From: Avoscillospira sp045652125
GTDB taxonomy: Bacteria; Bacillota; Clostridia; Oscillospirales; Oscillospiraceae
NCBI GenBank assembly: GCA_045652125.1
Contig: JAZRTT010000016.1
Coordinates: 1 to 64,000 of the forward strand
DNA: 64,000 bases
Reading direction: 5' to 3'
This document shows positions 1 through 7,433 of this stretch, piece after piece (position 1 is the stretch's first letter; every line of letters starts with the position of its first letter). The notes below the pieces were generated by a model. The model was not told the DNA's origin and did not search any database. It saw only the letters and a list, made by a program, of their open reading frames with translations. Position numbers and translations under genes: made by a program.

Positions 1-109
1 CCATGCACAGTTCGGGATAGCCCTTCTGGCTGTTGCTGACAATGTAGAGGTTATGATTTTCCGCCAGCTTGACAATGGTCTCCTCCAGCATCATGTTTTT
101 TTCGTTCAA
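1..109 (-). CDS. HAD-like hydrolase fragment, cut by window edge
   Basis: Only the first 36 codons are inside the window. A TTG start at 109 is chosen because GGAGG lies 7 nt upstream (117-121) and an in-frame TAA precedes it; the ATG at 94 would be 22 nt from that site. The visible stretch (LYIVSNSQKGYPEL) resembles the 'VSN-Q-GY' segment of phosphoglycolate-phosphatase-like HAD enzymes. In complete HADs, however, that segment follows the DxD nucleophile, which cannot be encoded here because of the upstream stop. It may therefore be an N-terminally shortened or remodelled HAD protein. It is preceded by an unusual leader (110-300). Confidence 0.5.
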   Translation of the reverse strand, partial: MNEKNMMLEETIVKLAENHNLYIVSNSQKGYPELCM

Positions 110-300
110 GGTGCTGCCTCCTTTTTATCCTGAAATTGGGAACAGGAGCAAGACACAAATCCGGGCTTCAGCCCTCAGCGCCCCAGCAGGACGCCATGGT
201 TCGTCGGCCTCGTTCTGTGCCGCTACTTCTGTCTGCGTCCATGCTGTTTCACCTCACTTTTTTGGTTTCGGAACAAGCTTTGTTCCGGCAAAATTCCAAA
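110..300 (-). promoter_or_regulatory. structured 5' leader of unknown class
   Basis: Between the promoter at 305-333 and the TTG start at 109 lies a leader of about 190 nt. On the minus strand it contains a GGAACAA/TTGTTCC hairpin (about 278-297), a long stem closed by GGACGC (235-240) and GCGTCC (189-194), and a GGGC-TGAA-GCCC hairpin (163-174). A 24-codon uORF with its own GAGGTG site also starts within it (ATG at 241). It does not match the consensus cores of the lysine, FMN, TPP, SAM, glycine, T-box or cobalamin leaders I can recall. Function unknown. Confidence 0.4.
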
Positions 301-304
301 ATAC

Positions 305-333
305 ATTATAAAGATTTTTTTGAGACATGTCAA
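305..333 (-). promoter_or_regulatory. consensus promoter
   Basis: On the minus strand, TTGACA (328-333) and TATAAT (305-310) are separated by exactly 17 nt. It drives the leader and the HAD-like gene at the left edge. It overlaps nothing else and begins about 20 nt beyond the 3' end of thiN. Confidence 0.85.
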
Positions 334-354
334 GAAAGAACGAAAGGTTCTGCT

Positions 355-972
355 TTAACGGTCATAGACCAGAATGGCGATCCCTTCAGCCACCGAAACA
401 GAGGCTGGCGTACCCAAAAACTCATTGCTGACGCCCAAGGGGAAACGGTTGGACAGCTCGGCGTGCTCCAGCTCATATTTCATGCCCCGAATACAGACGC
501 CGGTGCAGCGGTCAGAGTAAGAAAATACAGAGACAAAGCCTGTGTGCCCCGGGTCAAAATATACGGTACCTCCGCAGATGGCGGTGATGACCCGGTTCTT
601 GTCATAAAGTCTGCATTCCATGCCCCGGGCGGTTACATCAGCCACAGTTTGAATGTTGGCCAGCGTGTGCTCAAAACGGCCGCCTGTACAACCATAGAGA
701 AAGAAACGGCGGAAACCGCGTGCCTCACCTTCCCGGATAGCCGCCCATGTGTCGGTAATATCTTTGATTGCAGGCAAAGTGATGATCTGCTCCCCTTCGG
801 GAGCAGCACCAAGGGAATCAAAGTCTCCAATGACCAGATCGGGCCGAAGATCCAATTGGCGCAGCGTTTGGTATCCACCGTCGGCGGCAATGACCATGTC
901 TTGGTTTGTGGGAAGAAAATCCAGATCAAAGGCTTCACCGGCACCAACAATATAGCATATTCCGGTGTTCAT
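355..972 (-). CDS. thiN: thiamine diphosphokinase
   Basis: 205-residue protein that transfers pyrophosphate from ATP to thiamine to make thiamine diphosphate in the cytoplasm. Diagnostic motifs are IAADGG (about 28-33), GDFDS (49-53) and GCTGGRFEH (94-102), the nucleotide and thiamine site signatures of the family; length is typical. The start at 972 is supported by GGAGGGG just upstream. The ATG overlaps the TGA of the upstream regulator gene (ATGA), so the two are translationally coupled. In many Firmicutes thiN follows rsgA-rpe; here it sits behind an XRE-type membrane protein instead. Confidence 0.93.
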   Translation of the reverse strand: MNTGICYIVGAGEAFDLDFLPTNQDMVIAADGGYQTLRQLDLRPDLVIGDFDSLGAAPEGEQIITLPAIKDITDTWAAIREGEARGFRRFFLYGCTGGRFEHTLANIQTVADVTARGMECRLYDKNRVITAICGGTVYFDPGHTGFVSVFSYSDRCTGVCIRGMKYELEHAELSNRFPLGVSNEFLGTPASVSVAEGIAILVYDR

Positions 973-1577
973 GACTGCCCCTCCGATTCCTGCCGCGGGA
1001 TGAGGGAGCGGCGGTAGAGTATCCAAAATGTTACAAGTGTCTGCAATGCGGCACATACAATAAGACTTTTGGCTGTCATGGTCCCGGGTATCGTCAGCAG
1101 GACGGTCAGCCCTCCCAGCCAGATGGAAGCGGACCATGCGCCCAATTGCCACCACAAGTTCCACCACAGAGAAGTATAAACGATGGCTGCAATGGAGCTA
1201 AGCGTGGCGGCATAGAGTAAAAACAACCATGTGTTAAAGGGAACATGGAACAGTTCAAACGTGACCAACAGCACTGTGGCAATGACAAAAATCAGGGCAG
1301 AGGTAAGCAAAAAGATGAACAGATGCAAATAAGGACTGGCTTGAATTTGGGGTTTGGTTTCGCCGATCAGGTTGCTTACGGTGCTGTTATAGACAGTGGC
1401 GATACGGGAGAGAACATATACATCCGGCAGACTTTCTCCCCGCTCCCATTTGGAGACAGCTTTGTCGGAATAATTCAATTTTTGTCCCAGCGCTGCCTGC
1501 GTGTCTCCGTGAGCTTTGCGGTAAAGGGCGATATTCTTTCCCACCGTTTTTCGGAGGGTCAAATCTTCTGTTTCCAT
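969..1577 (-). CDS. XRE-family HTH regulator with C-terminal membrane domain
   Basis: 202 residues. Residues about 9-68 form a Cro/CI-type helix-turn-helix (GKNIALYRKAHGDTQAALG, then SDKAVSKWERGESLPD), followed by roughly four hydrophobic segments between residues 80 and 195. Such fusions are usually membrane-tethered regulators of unknown signal. The start at 1577 has GGGAG 7 nt upstream. The gene is translationally coupled to thiN through an ATGA overlap. A promoter at 1754-1782 precedes it, with repeated GTAGAGT motifs in the leader that may be its own operator. Confidence 0.8.
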   Translation of the reverse strand: METEDLTLRKTVGKNIALYRKAHGDTQAALGQKLNYSDKAVSKWERGESLPDVYVLSRIATVYNSTVSNLIGETKPQIQASPYLHLFIFLLTSALIFVIATVLLVTFELFHVPFNTWLFLLYAATLSSIAAIVYTSLWWNLWWQLGAWSASIWLGGLTVLLTIPGTMTAKSLIVCAALQTLVTFWILYRRSLIPRQESEGQS

Positions 1578-1620
1578 AAATATTCTCCCAAGTGCAGTGT
1601 TTTCAATGCTTTTTCCCATT

Positions 1621-1681
1621 CTCTACTTGCAGTAGAGTGAAACTCTCCTGAGTGTTTCTGCCGTAGAGTTTTCGGTAGAGT
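1621..1681 (-). promoter_or_regulatory. repeated GTAGAGT motifs (operator candidate)
   Basis: Three direct copies of GTAGAGT (1632-1638, 1663-1669, 1675-1681 as read on the plus strand) and one inverted copy (CTCTAC at 1621-1626) lie in the leader of the XRE-membrane gene. Short iterated motifs ahead of an HTH gene suggest autoregulation; this is inference. Confidence 0.35.
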
Positions 1682-1753
1682 GACTATTTCGGTATCATTT
1701 GGTATGCTTGTTTCGGGAAAGGCAAGATCTTTACAGATGAGCCTTGATAACAT

Positions 1754-1782
1754 AGTATACCATTTTGCCGACTTTCTGGCAA
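1754..1782 (-). promoter_or_regulatory. promoter for XRE-membrane/thiN unit
   Basis: Minus-strand TTGCCA (1777-1782) and TATACT (1754-1759) with a 17-nt spacer. The expected transcript has a leader of about 170 nt before the ATG at 1577. Confidence 0.6.
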
Positions 1783-1790
1783 GTGGCAAT

Positions 1791-1836
1791 GCGCATCCGG
1801 CATCTCACACACCGTGCCGGATGCGCTATTTTTTAT
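1791..1836 (+). terminator. hairpin with T-run between divergent promoters
   Basis: A perfect 12-bp stem (GCGCATCCGGCA, 1791-1802, with TGCCGGATGCGC, 1815-1826) followed by TATTTTTT. It has intrinsic terminator form on the plus strand, but no plus-strand gene lies upstream, so it may be a remnant or an insulator between the divergent units. Apart from this, the two promoters and the GTAGAGT repeats, I see no gene in 1578-1917. Confidence 0.55.
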
Positions 1837-1864
1837 TGACATCCTGTGTGAGATAGAGTATCCT
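1836..1864 (+). promoter_or_regulatory. promoter for abrB-like operon
   Basis: TTGACA (1836-1841) and TATCCT (1859-1864) with a 17-nt spacer, 53 nt before the AbrB-like start codon. Confidence 0.7.
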
Positions 1865-1917
1865 AACATATATAAAATTCCTACAAGTAGGAAAAGTATG
1901 AATGAGGGGGCGATACC

Positions 1918-2157
1918 ATGGCCGGCGGTAAGCACCTGTTGGGACGATCCAAGGGATATCATATCTTTGGCACCGCCAGAGTGGGAGAAAAGGGGCAGAT
2001 CGTCATTCCCAAGGAGGCCAGAAATCTCTTTGGGATTTGTGCCGGAGATACCCTGCTGATCCTTGGCGATGAAAAAAATGGAATCGTTGTTACAAAACCG
2101 GATGTCGTCAAGAACATTGCAGAAGAGATCCTGGGCAATTTGCAGAAAGAGGAATAG
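1918..2157 (+). CDS. AbrB/MazE/SpoVT-family DNA-binding protein
   Basis: 79 residues with one swapped-hairpin AbrB domain at about 18-52 (RVGEKGQIVIPKEARNLFGICAGD is the characteristic region). These proteins bind AT-rich DNA as dimers or tetramers and act as transition-state regulators or as antitoxin-like factors. No toxin gene lies beside it; the next gene starts 2 nt after the stop and encodes a PLP enzyme, so it probably regulates its own operon. GAGGGGG precedes the ATG. Confidence 0.85.
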   Translation: MAGGKHLLGRSKGYHIFGTARVGEKGQIVIPKEARNLFGICAGDTLLILGDEKNGIVVTKPDVVKNIAEEILGNLQKEE

Positions 2158-2159
2158 AA

Positions 2160-3434
2160 ATGCGGGAAATGTATGAGAAACTTGGAATTTCAACTCAGGT
2201 ATATGAATTTGGAGAGACCGTGATTCGGCAACTGCGGGAACGGTTCGATGAGATCGATCAGGTCTCGGAGCATAATCAGGCCAAAGTGCTCCACGCCATG
2301 CAGAAAAATAAAGTCAGTGCCGCCTGTTTTGCCGCCACTACCGGCTATGGCTATGATGATGTGGGGCGTGATCGTCTGGAACAGGTCTATGCAGACACGT
2401 TCCACACGGAAGCGGCGTTGGTACGGCCGCAAATCACCTGTGGCACCCATGCTCTGGCCGTGGCGTTATCGGCCAATTTGCTGCCGGGAGACGAACTGCT
2501 GAGCCCTGCCGGCGGCCCTTATGATACGCTGGAAGAAGTCATCGGAATCCGAAATTCACCCTGTTCCTTAAAAGAGTACGGTGTTTCTTACCGGCAGGTG
2601 GATCTGCTGCCGGATGGGACCTTTGACTATGACAGCATCCGTACTGCCATCCATGAAAAAACAAAGCTGATAACCATTCAACGGTCCAAGGGGTATGCCA
2701 CCCGCCCGTCTTTCTCCGTAAAGCAGATCGGGGAGCTGATCGCATTTTGCAAGTCTGTCAAGCCCGATGTGATCGTCATGGTGGATAACTGCTACGGCGA
2801 ATTTGTGGAGACCATAGAGCCTTCCGATGTGGGGGCAGACATGATCGTAGGCAGTCTCATTAAAAACCCTGGCGGCGGCCTTGCACCCATCGGCGGGTAT
2901 ATCTGCGGGACCAAAACCTGCGTGGAGCGGTGCGGCTACCGGCTGTCTGCTCCCGGTTTGGGGCAGGAAGTAGGGGCCAATCTGGGTCTGCTTCCCAGTT
3001 TGTATCAAGGGTTTTTTCTGTCTCCCACGGTGGTTGCCGGGGCACTGAAGGGTGCAATTTTTGCTGCCAATATCTATGAAAAATTGGGCTATTATGTAGT
3101 CCCCAACAGCACAGAAAGCCGCCACGACATCATTCAGGCCGTAGAACTGCGAAGCCCGGAGGCGATGCTGGCTTTCTGCAGCGGCATTCAGGCTGCCGCC
3201 CCTGTGGACAGTTATGTGACGCCGGTCCCATGGGCAATGCCCGGCTATGACAGTGAAGTGGTCATGGCTGCCGGTGCCTTTGTACAGGGGTCTTCCATTG
3301 AACTGTCTGCCGATGGCCCCATTCGCCCCCCTTATGCGGTTTATTTTCAGGGAGGGCTGACATGGTATCATGCCAAATTGGGCATCCTCATGTCTTTGCA
3401 AAAATTGGTAGATGCCGGTATTGTAATATTATAA
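2160..3434 (+). CDS. YnbB-like PLP enzyme (methionine gamma-lyase / aluminium-resistance family)
   Basis: 424 residues of the fold-type-I PLP family often labelled 'methionine gamma-lyase family' or 'aluminium resistance protein'. The PLP aspartate region is DNCYGE (209-214) and the Schiff-base lysine is probably K235 in GSLIKNPGGG. Family members are full length at about 410-430 residues and mostly uncharacterised; in Bacillus the homologue lies near glnA. Here it is in an operon with an AbrB-type regulator and a DMT transporter, which would fit turnover and export of an amino acid or thiol compound. Substrate unknown. Confidence 0.85.
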   Translation: MREMYEKLGISTQVYEFGETVIRQLRERFDEIDQVSEHNQAKVLHAMQKNKVSAACFAATTGYGYDDVGRDRLEQVYADTFHTEAALVRPQITCGTHALAVALSANLLPGDELLSPAGGPYDTLEEVIGIRNSPCSLKEYGVSYRQVDLLPDGTFDYDSIRTAIHEKTKLITIQRSKGYATRPSFSVKQIGELIAFCKSVKPDVIVMVDNCYGEFVETIEPSDVGADMIVGSLIKNPGGGLAPIGGYICGTKTCVERCGYRLSAPGLGQEVGANLGLLPSLYQGFFLSPTVVAGALKGAIFAANIYEKLGYYVVPNSTESRHDIIQAVELRSPEAMLAFCSGIQAAAPVDSYVTPVPWAMPGYDSEVVMAAGAFVQGSSIELSADGPIRPPYAVYFQGGLTWYHAKLGILMSLQKLVDAGIVIL

Positions 3435-3455
3435 AAAAGAAAGAGAGAAAGAATA

Positions 3456-4382
3456 ATGTCTTGGTTGTTTTTTTCCGTTGCAACGGCTCTTTTATGGGGT
3501 GCTGCAGAACTTTTTTACAAGAAAGGTGCAAAGCCCAAGGAAAAATATTCCCATCTGAAAATCTGTGTCTGGGTAGGCGTTGTTATGGGCCTGCATGCCA
3601 TCTTTACCCTGCTGACACAGGATATCGGGTACAATCCAATCAACCTGCTTCGCTATCTTCCGGTTTCCTTGTTTTACATTATTTCCATGGCCTTTTCCTA
3701 TTTTGGGATGCGGTTTTTGGAGGAATCCATCTCCGACCCCATTGAGAATACTGCCGGCGTCATCTGCGTGGTCCTCTTTGCCCTTATCATGAAGGAAAGC
3801 TTCTCCCTGCTCACCTGGATCTCCGTTGGGGTGATTGCCGTGGGTGTAGTGGGTGTCGGTTATTTTGAAAATAAGGGCGAAACCGTAAGAAAAAAGACTT
3901 TGGGCAAAAAACTGGCGGTTGTGGCTTTCTGCATGCCCTTTGTTTACGCTTTGCTGGATGCGTTCGGCACTTTCCTGGATGATGCATTTTTCCTTGTGGA
4001 AGACGCAGCGGCTTCTCCTTTGGCAGATGTTACCGCAGAGACGATCGAAGCCGTGGCCAATACCAGCTACGAGCTGACTTTTGCTCTGTTTGCCCTGTGC
4101 CTGTTTATCTTTATGAAGGTCAAAAAAGTCAAGTTTGGACCCATTCCCCAACATAAGGATAAGATCTTTGCTGCAGTGCTGGAAACTGCCGGCCAATTTA
4201 CTTATGTGTATGCCCTCGGCAGCAATGATGCTGTGGCCGCGCCCATTATTTCCTCCGTTTGTGTTGTTTCTCTGCTCCTTTCCCGGATTTGCCTGAAAGA
4301 GAAGCTTTCGTGGAAAACCTACACCTTTATTGCTATTGTGATCATCGGAATCCTTTTGCTGGCGGTAAGTGAAGAACTGTAA
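3456..4382 (+). CDS. EamA/DMT-family transporter
   Basis: 308 residues with about ten predicted membrane segments and the two EamA repeats of drug/metabolite transporters. Between the repeats (about residues 177-206) is a hydrophilic acidic insert (DDAFFLVEDAAASPLADVTA), longer than usual. It starts 21 nt after the YnbB-like gene behind a purine-rich site and is probably the last gene of that operon. Substrate cannot be told from sequence. Confidence 0.82.
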   Translation: MSWLFFSVATALLWGAAELFYKKGAKPKEKYSHLKICVWVGVVMGLHAIFTLLTQDIGYNPINLLRYLPVSLFYIISMAFSYFGMRFLEESISDPIENTAGVICVVLFALIMKESFSLLTWISVGVIAVGVVGVGYFENKGETVRKKTLGKKLAVVAFCMPFVYALLDAFGTFLDDAFFLVEDAAASPLADVTAETIEAVANTSYELTFALFALCLFIFMKVKKVKFGPIPQHKDKIFAAVLETAGQFTYVYALGSNDAVAAPIISSVCVVSLLLSRICLKEKLSWKTYTFIAIVIIGILLLAVSEEL

Positions 4383-4427
4383 CCCAATGCCGCCTGCTGC
4401 CATCACGGATGTATTTGACGTCTTTAC

Positions 4428-4458
4428 AAACATCTCCCTGCCGGACAGGGGGATGTTT
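4428..4458 (+). terminator. hairpin downstream of DMT transporter
   Basis: A 13-bp stem from 4428-4440 and 4446-4458 (AAACATCTCCCTG paired with CAGGGGGATGTTT). The T-run is weak, so it may be a terminator or an mRNA 3' end stabiliser. Confidence 0.5.
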
Positions 4459-4533
4459 GTGTATATCTGCATCTTGACTTTTGTGATTTTATGTATTAAA
4501 GTATTCACAACAAAAACCCAGGAGGATTATGCG

Positions 4534-5700
4534 ATGCAGCCTATGAGTAGAAAATGTGCACAATTTACGGATTCTGTAATCCGCCGAATGACCCGAATCG
4601 CCATTGACAATCATGCCATCAATTTGGCACAGGGGTTCCCGGATTTTGATCCTCCCAAGGCTCTCACGGATCGACTGGCAGAAGTCAGTGCTTTGGGACC
4701 TCATCAATATCCGATCACTATGGGCGCTCCCAATTTTCGTCAGGCACTTGCCCGGAAGGCAGGCCGCTTTATGGGTCGTGCTTTGGATCCTAACACAGAA
4801 ATGGTCGTTACCATCGGTTCTACAGAGGCTATGGTCGATACGATCTTTGCCCTGACCAACCCCGGTGACAGAATCGCCATGTTCTCCCCTTATTTTGAAA
4901 ACTATCGGGCACAGGCAATTTTTGCCGATTGTGAGCCGGTATTTATTCCCTTGGTGCCTCCTGCCTTTGATTTTGACCCCAATGTCATTGAGGATGTATT
5001 CAAGCAGGGCTGTAAAGCGATTTTGATCTGCAATCCTTCCAATCCCTGCGGCAAGGTCTTTACCTATGAGGAACTGAAAGTCATTGCCGATCTGTGTATC
5101 AAGTATGATGTCTATGCCATCATGGATGAAGTCTATGAGCATATCATCTATGACGGACGGCAGCACATTTACATGAACAGCCTGCCCGGTATGTGGGAAC
5201 GTACCGTCTCCTGCAGCTCTTTGTCCAAGACCTATTCCATCACCGGTTGGCGTTTGGGCTATGCCATCGCACCGCAGCCTATTATGGATAAGATCAAGCA
5301 GTACCACGATTTCAACACCGTCGGCGCACCTTCTCCTCTGATGGAAGCTGCCGTGGTCGGTCTGGATATGCCGGACAGCTACTATGAAGAATTCGGTGCC
5401 CACTATGCCCACATGAAAAAACTCTTTACGGAAGGGTTGACCAATATGGGCATGGAGTTCACCGATCCTCAGGGTGCTTACTTCGTTCTGGCCAACATCG
5501 GTCAGTACCTGAAACCCGGCCAGACGGATGTGGAGTTCTGCGAAGAAATGGTGAAAAAGGTCGGTGTGGCAGCTGTCCCCGGAACGTCTTTCTTCCGGGA
5601 GAATGTCAATGATATCGTCCGGATCCACTTTGCGAAAAAAGACGATACGCTCTATGAAGCCTTGAACCGCCTCAGCGAGATCAAAAAGAAAATGGGATAA
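4534..5700 (+). CDS. class I/II pyridoxal-phosphate aminotransferase
   Basis: 388-residue aspartate-aminotransferase-fold enzyme. Motifs: NPSNPCGK (167-174), DEVYEH (about 198-203), the PLP lysine K232 in SSLSKTYSITGWRLGY, and a C-terminal arginine region (DIVRIHFAK). The start at 4534 is set by AGGAGG 8 nt upstream; the longer open frame before it has no ribosome site. The SITGWR context resembles kynurenine/methionine/aromatic aminotransferases of the PatA/YbdL group, but the amino donor cannot be fixed. Monocistronic, with a strong terminator behind it. Confidence 0.88.
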   Translation: MQPMSRKCAQFTDSVIRRMTRIAIDNHAINLAQGFPDFDPPKALTDRLAEVSALGPHQYPITMGAPNFRQALARKAGRFMGRALDPNTEMVVTIGSTEAMVDTIFALTNPGDRIAMFSPYFENYRAQAIFADCEPVFIPLVPPAFDFDPNVIEDVFKQGCKAILICNPSNPCGKVFTYEELKVIADLCIKYDVYAIMDEVYEHIIYDGRQHIYMNSLPGMWERTVSCSSLSKTYSITGWRLGYAIAPQPIMDKIKQYHDFNTVGAPSPLMEAAVVGLDMPDSYYEEFGAHYAHMKKLFTEGLTNMGMEFTDPQGAYFVLANIGQYLKPGQTDVEFCEEMVKKVGVAAVPGTSFFRENVNDIVRIHFAKKDDTLYEALNRLSEIKKKMG

Positions 5701-5710
5701 TATCCTTACG

Positions 5711-5742
5711 GAAAGCGGCAGACTGCGGTCTGCCGCTTTTTG
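5711..5742 (+). terminator. intrinsic terminator
   Basis: AAAGCGGCAGAC and GTCTGCCGCTTT form a 12-bp stem with a TGCG loop followed by T residues, 11 nt after the aminotransferase stop. Confidence 0.85.
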
Positions 5743-5792
5743 CGTATGGATTTGCTTTTACGGTACAAAATAGTGGGGAAGGAGTGGGTTTT

Positions 5793-6488
5793 ATGAACGA
5801 AGAAACCAAGTCACCGCAGCAGCAGGAAGAGGAACGGCGGCAGATTCAGGATTTTGGTGCTGCCGTCGTCAAAAATGAGCATGGCACCATTTATACCCTG
5901 ACCATTATCGGTCAGGTGGAGGGTCACCAAATTCTGCCGGAAACGGCAAAGACAACGAAGTATGAACACGTGCTGCCGCTATTGGCTTCCATTGAGGAGA
6001 GCCCGGAGATCGACGGCCTGCTGATTCTTTTGAACACCGTGGGGGGTGATATTGAGGCAGGCCTTGCCATTGCGGAGATGATCGCCGGGATGAAAAAACC
6101 GACTGTATCGCTGGTGCTGGGGGGCGGCCATTCCATCGGCATCCCGTTGGCGGTATCGGCAAAGCGGTGCATGATCGCCCCTACGGCCAGTATGACCATT
6201 CACCCGGTTCGCATGACCGGAGTGGTGGTGGGCGCTCCTCAGACCTATCAGTATTTTAACCGGATTCAGGAGCAGATCGTGGACTTTGTCACTGCCAATT
6301 CCCGAATATCCCGGGAGAAATTTCTGGATTATATGATGGCCACGGGGGAGATCGCCACAGATGTCGGCTCTGTGGTCTATGGCCGGGAGGCTGTGGAGGT
6401 CGGTCTGGTGGACCAGTTGGGCAGCGTGGGAGACGCATTGGAATATCTCCACAAGGAGATCGAAATGCGCAAACAGGAACAGGATTAA
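5793..6488 (+). CDS. tepA: ClpP-like serine protease (TepA/YmfB type)
   Basis: 231 residues with a ClpP/crotonase fold. The nucleophile is probably S114 in LGGGHSIGIPLA and the catalytic histidine H137 in SMTIHPVR. Compared with ClpP it has an N-terminal extension rich in Q/E. Translocation-enhancing protein TepA has this architecture and in Bacillus subtilis lies beside spoIIIE; here an spoIIIE/ftsK gene follows after uppP, supporting the call. The ATG at 5793 is preferred over the GTG at 5784 because AAGGAG is 8 nt upstream of it. Confidence 0.82.
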   Translation: MNEETKSPQQQEEERRQIQDFGAAVVKNEHGTIYTLTIIGQVEGHQILPETAKTTKYEHVLPLLASIEESPEIDGLLILLNTVGGDIEAGLAIAEMIAGMKKPTVSLVLGGGHSIGIPLAVSAKRCMIAPTASMTIHPVRMTGVVVGAPQTYQYFNRIQEQIVDFVTANSRISREKFLDYMMATGEIATDVGSVVYGREAVEVGLVDQLGSVGDALEYLHKEIEMRKQEQD

Positions 6489-6509
6489 AAACCCTGTTCC
6501 TGTTTTTTA
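6471..6509 (+). terminator. intrinsic terminator overlapping tepA 3' end
   Basis: AAACAGGAACAGG (6471-6483) pairs with CCTGTTCCTGTTT (6493-6505), then a T-run. The 5' arm lies inside the last codons of tepA. Confidence 0.8.
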
Positions 6510-6585
6510 ATATATGACTGGAAAAATACAACAGATTGTGATATGATAATAACAACTGACTATATCATGTTTAGGAGGCGGTCGT

Positions 6586-7422
6586 ATGTCGTTCTTTTCC
6601 GCAGTTTTTCTGGGGCTTGTGCAGGGACTGGCAGAGTTTCTGCCAATTTCCAGTTCCGGCCATCTGGCGTTTTTTCAGGAATTTCTGGGCCTGATGGATG
6701 TGGAAAAGGAAAATCTGTTTTTTGATGTTTTGCTGCACCTTGGTACCCTTGCGGCGGTGTTTGCTGCCTACTGGGGCGAGATCAAGGCTCTGGTTACGGA
6801 ACTTTTTATCATGGTAGGCATTCGGAAACTGCCCCGGGGCGAAAAGTCCGACGGACTCAGCCGCCGGATGATCTTCTTTTTGATCTTGGCGACCCTGCCG
6901 CTGGTGCTTGTCCTTCCCATCAAGGACAGGGTAGAGGGTCTGTACACCAATACGTTCTTTATCGGCGGTGCGTTCCTGCTGACAGGCACGATTTTGTTCC
7001 TGTCCGACCGGATGGGTCGGGGAAGCAAGGTTCTCAAGACCGCTACGGTATTGGATGCCGTTCTGGTAGGCTGTGGTCAGGCATTGGCGGTGGTACCCGG
7101 CCTGTCCCGTTCCGGTACGACCATTGCCTGCGGTATGGCAAGAGGGTTTGAACGGGAGTTCGCCGTGAAGTTCTCCTTCCTTCTGTCCATTCCCGCCGTT
7201 CTGGGTGCAAACCTGCTGTCCCTCATCGATGCCATTCAGGCCGGTATTGACTGGAGCCTGATGCCTTTGTACTTAGTTGGTGTGGTGGTTGCTGCCGTGT
7301 CCGGTTATTTTGCCATCTGGCTGCTGAAATTCATTACCCGTAAGGGCAACTTCGGCGGCTTCTGCTACTACTGTTGGGGCGCAGGTCTTGTGACTTTGAT
7401 CTTGTCCCTGATCAATCACTAA
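6586..7422 (+). CDS. uppP: undecaprenyl-diphosphatase (bacitracin resistance, BacA/UppP)
   Basis: 278-residue integral membrane phosphatase that recycles undecaprenyl pyrophosphate to the carrier lipid used for wall synthesis. Signatures are GLAEFLPISSSGHL (about 14-27) and the PGLSRSGTT loop at about 167-175, both essential in the family, and about eight membrane helices. GGAGG precedes the ATG. The stop is 11 nt before ftsK/spoIIIE, so co-transcription is likely. Confidence 0.96.
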   Translation: MSFFSAVFLGLVQGLAEFLPISSSGHLAFFQEFLGLMDVEKENLFFDVLLHLGTLAAVFAAYWGEIKALVTELFIMVGIRKLPRGEKSDGLSRRMIFFLILATLPLVLVLPIKDRVEGLYTNTFFIGGAFLLTGTILFLSDRMGRGSKVLKTATVLDAVLVGCGQALAVVPGLSRSGTTIACGMARGFEREFAVKFSFLLSIPAVLGANLLSLIDAIQAGIDWSLMPLYLVGVVVAAVSGYFAIWLLKFITRKGNFGGFCYYCWGAGLVTLILSLINH

Positions 7423-7433
7423 AGGAGCAACTT

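Noticed and set aside
1918..2157. AbrB-like gene as antitoxin of a toxin-antitoxin pair
   Set aside because: The adjacent gene is a 424-residue PLP enzyme, not a PemK/VapC/MazF-type toxin.
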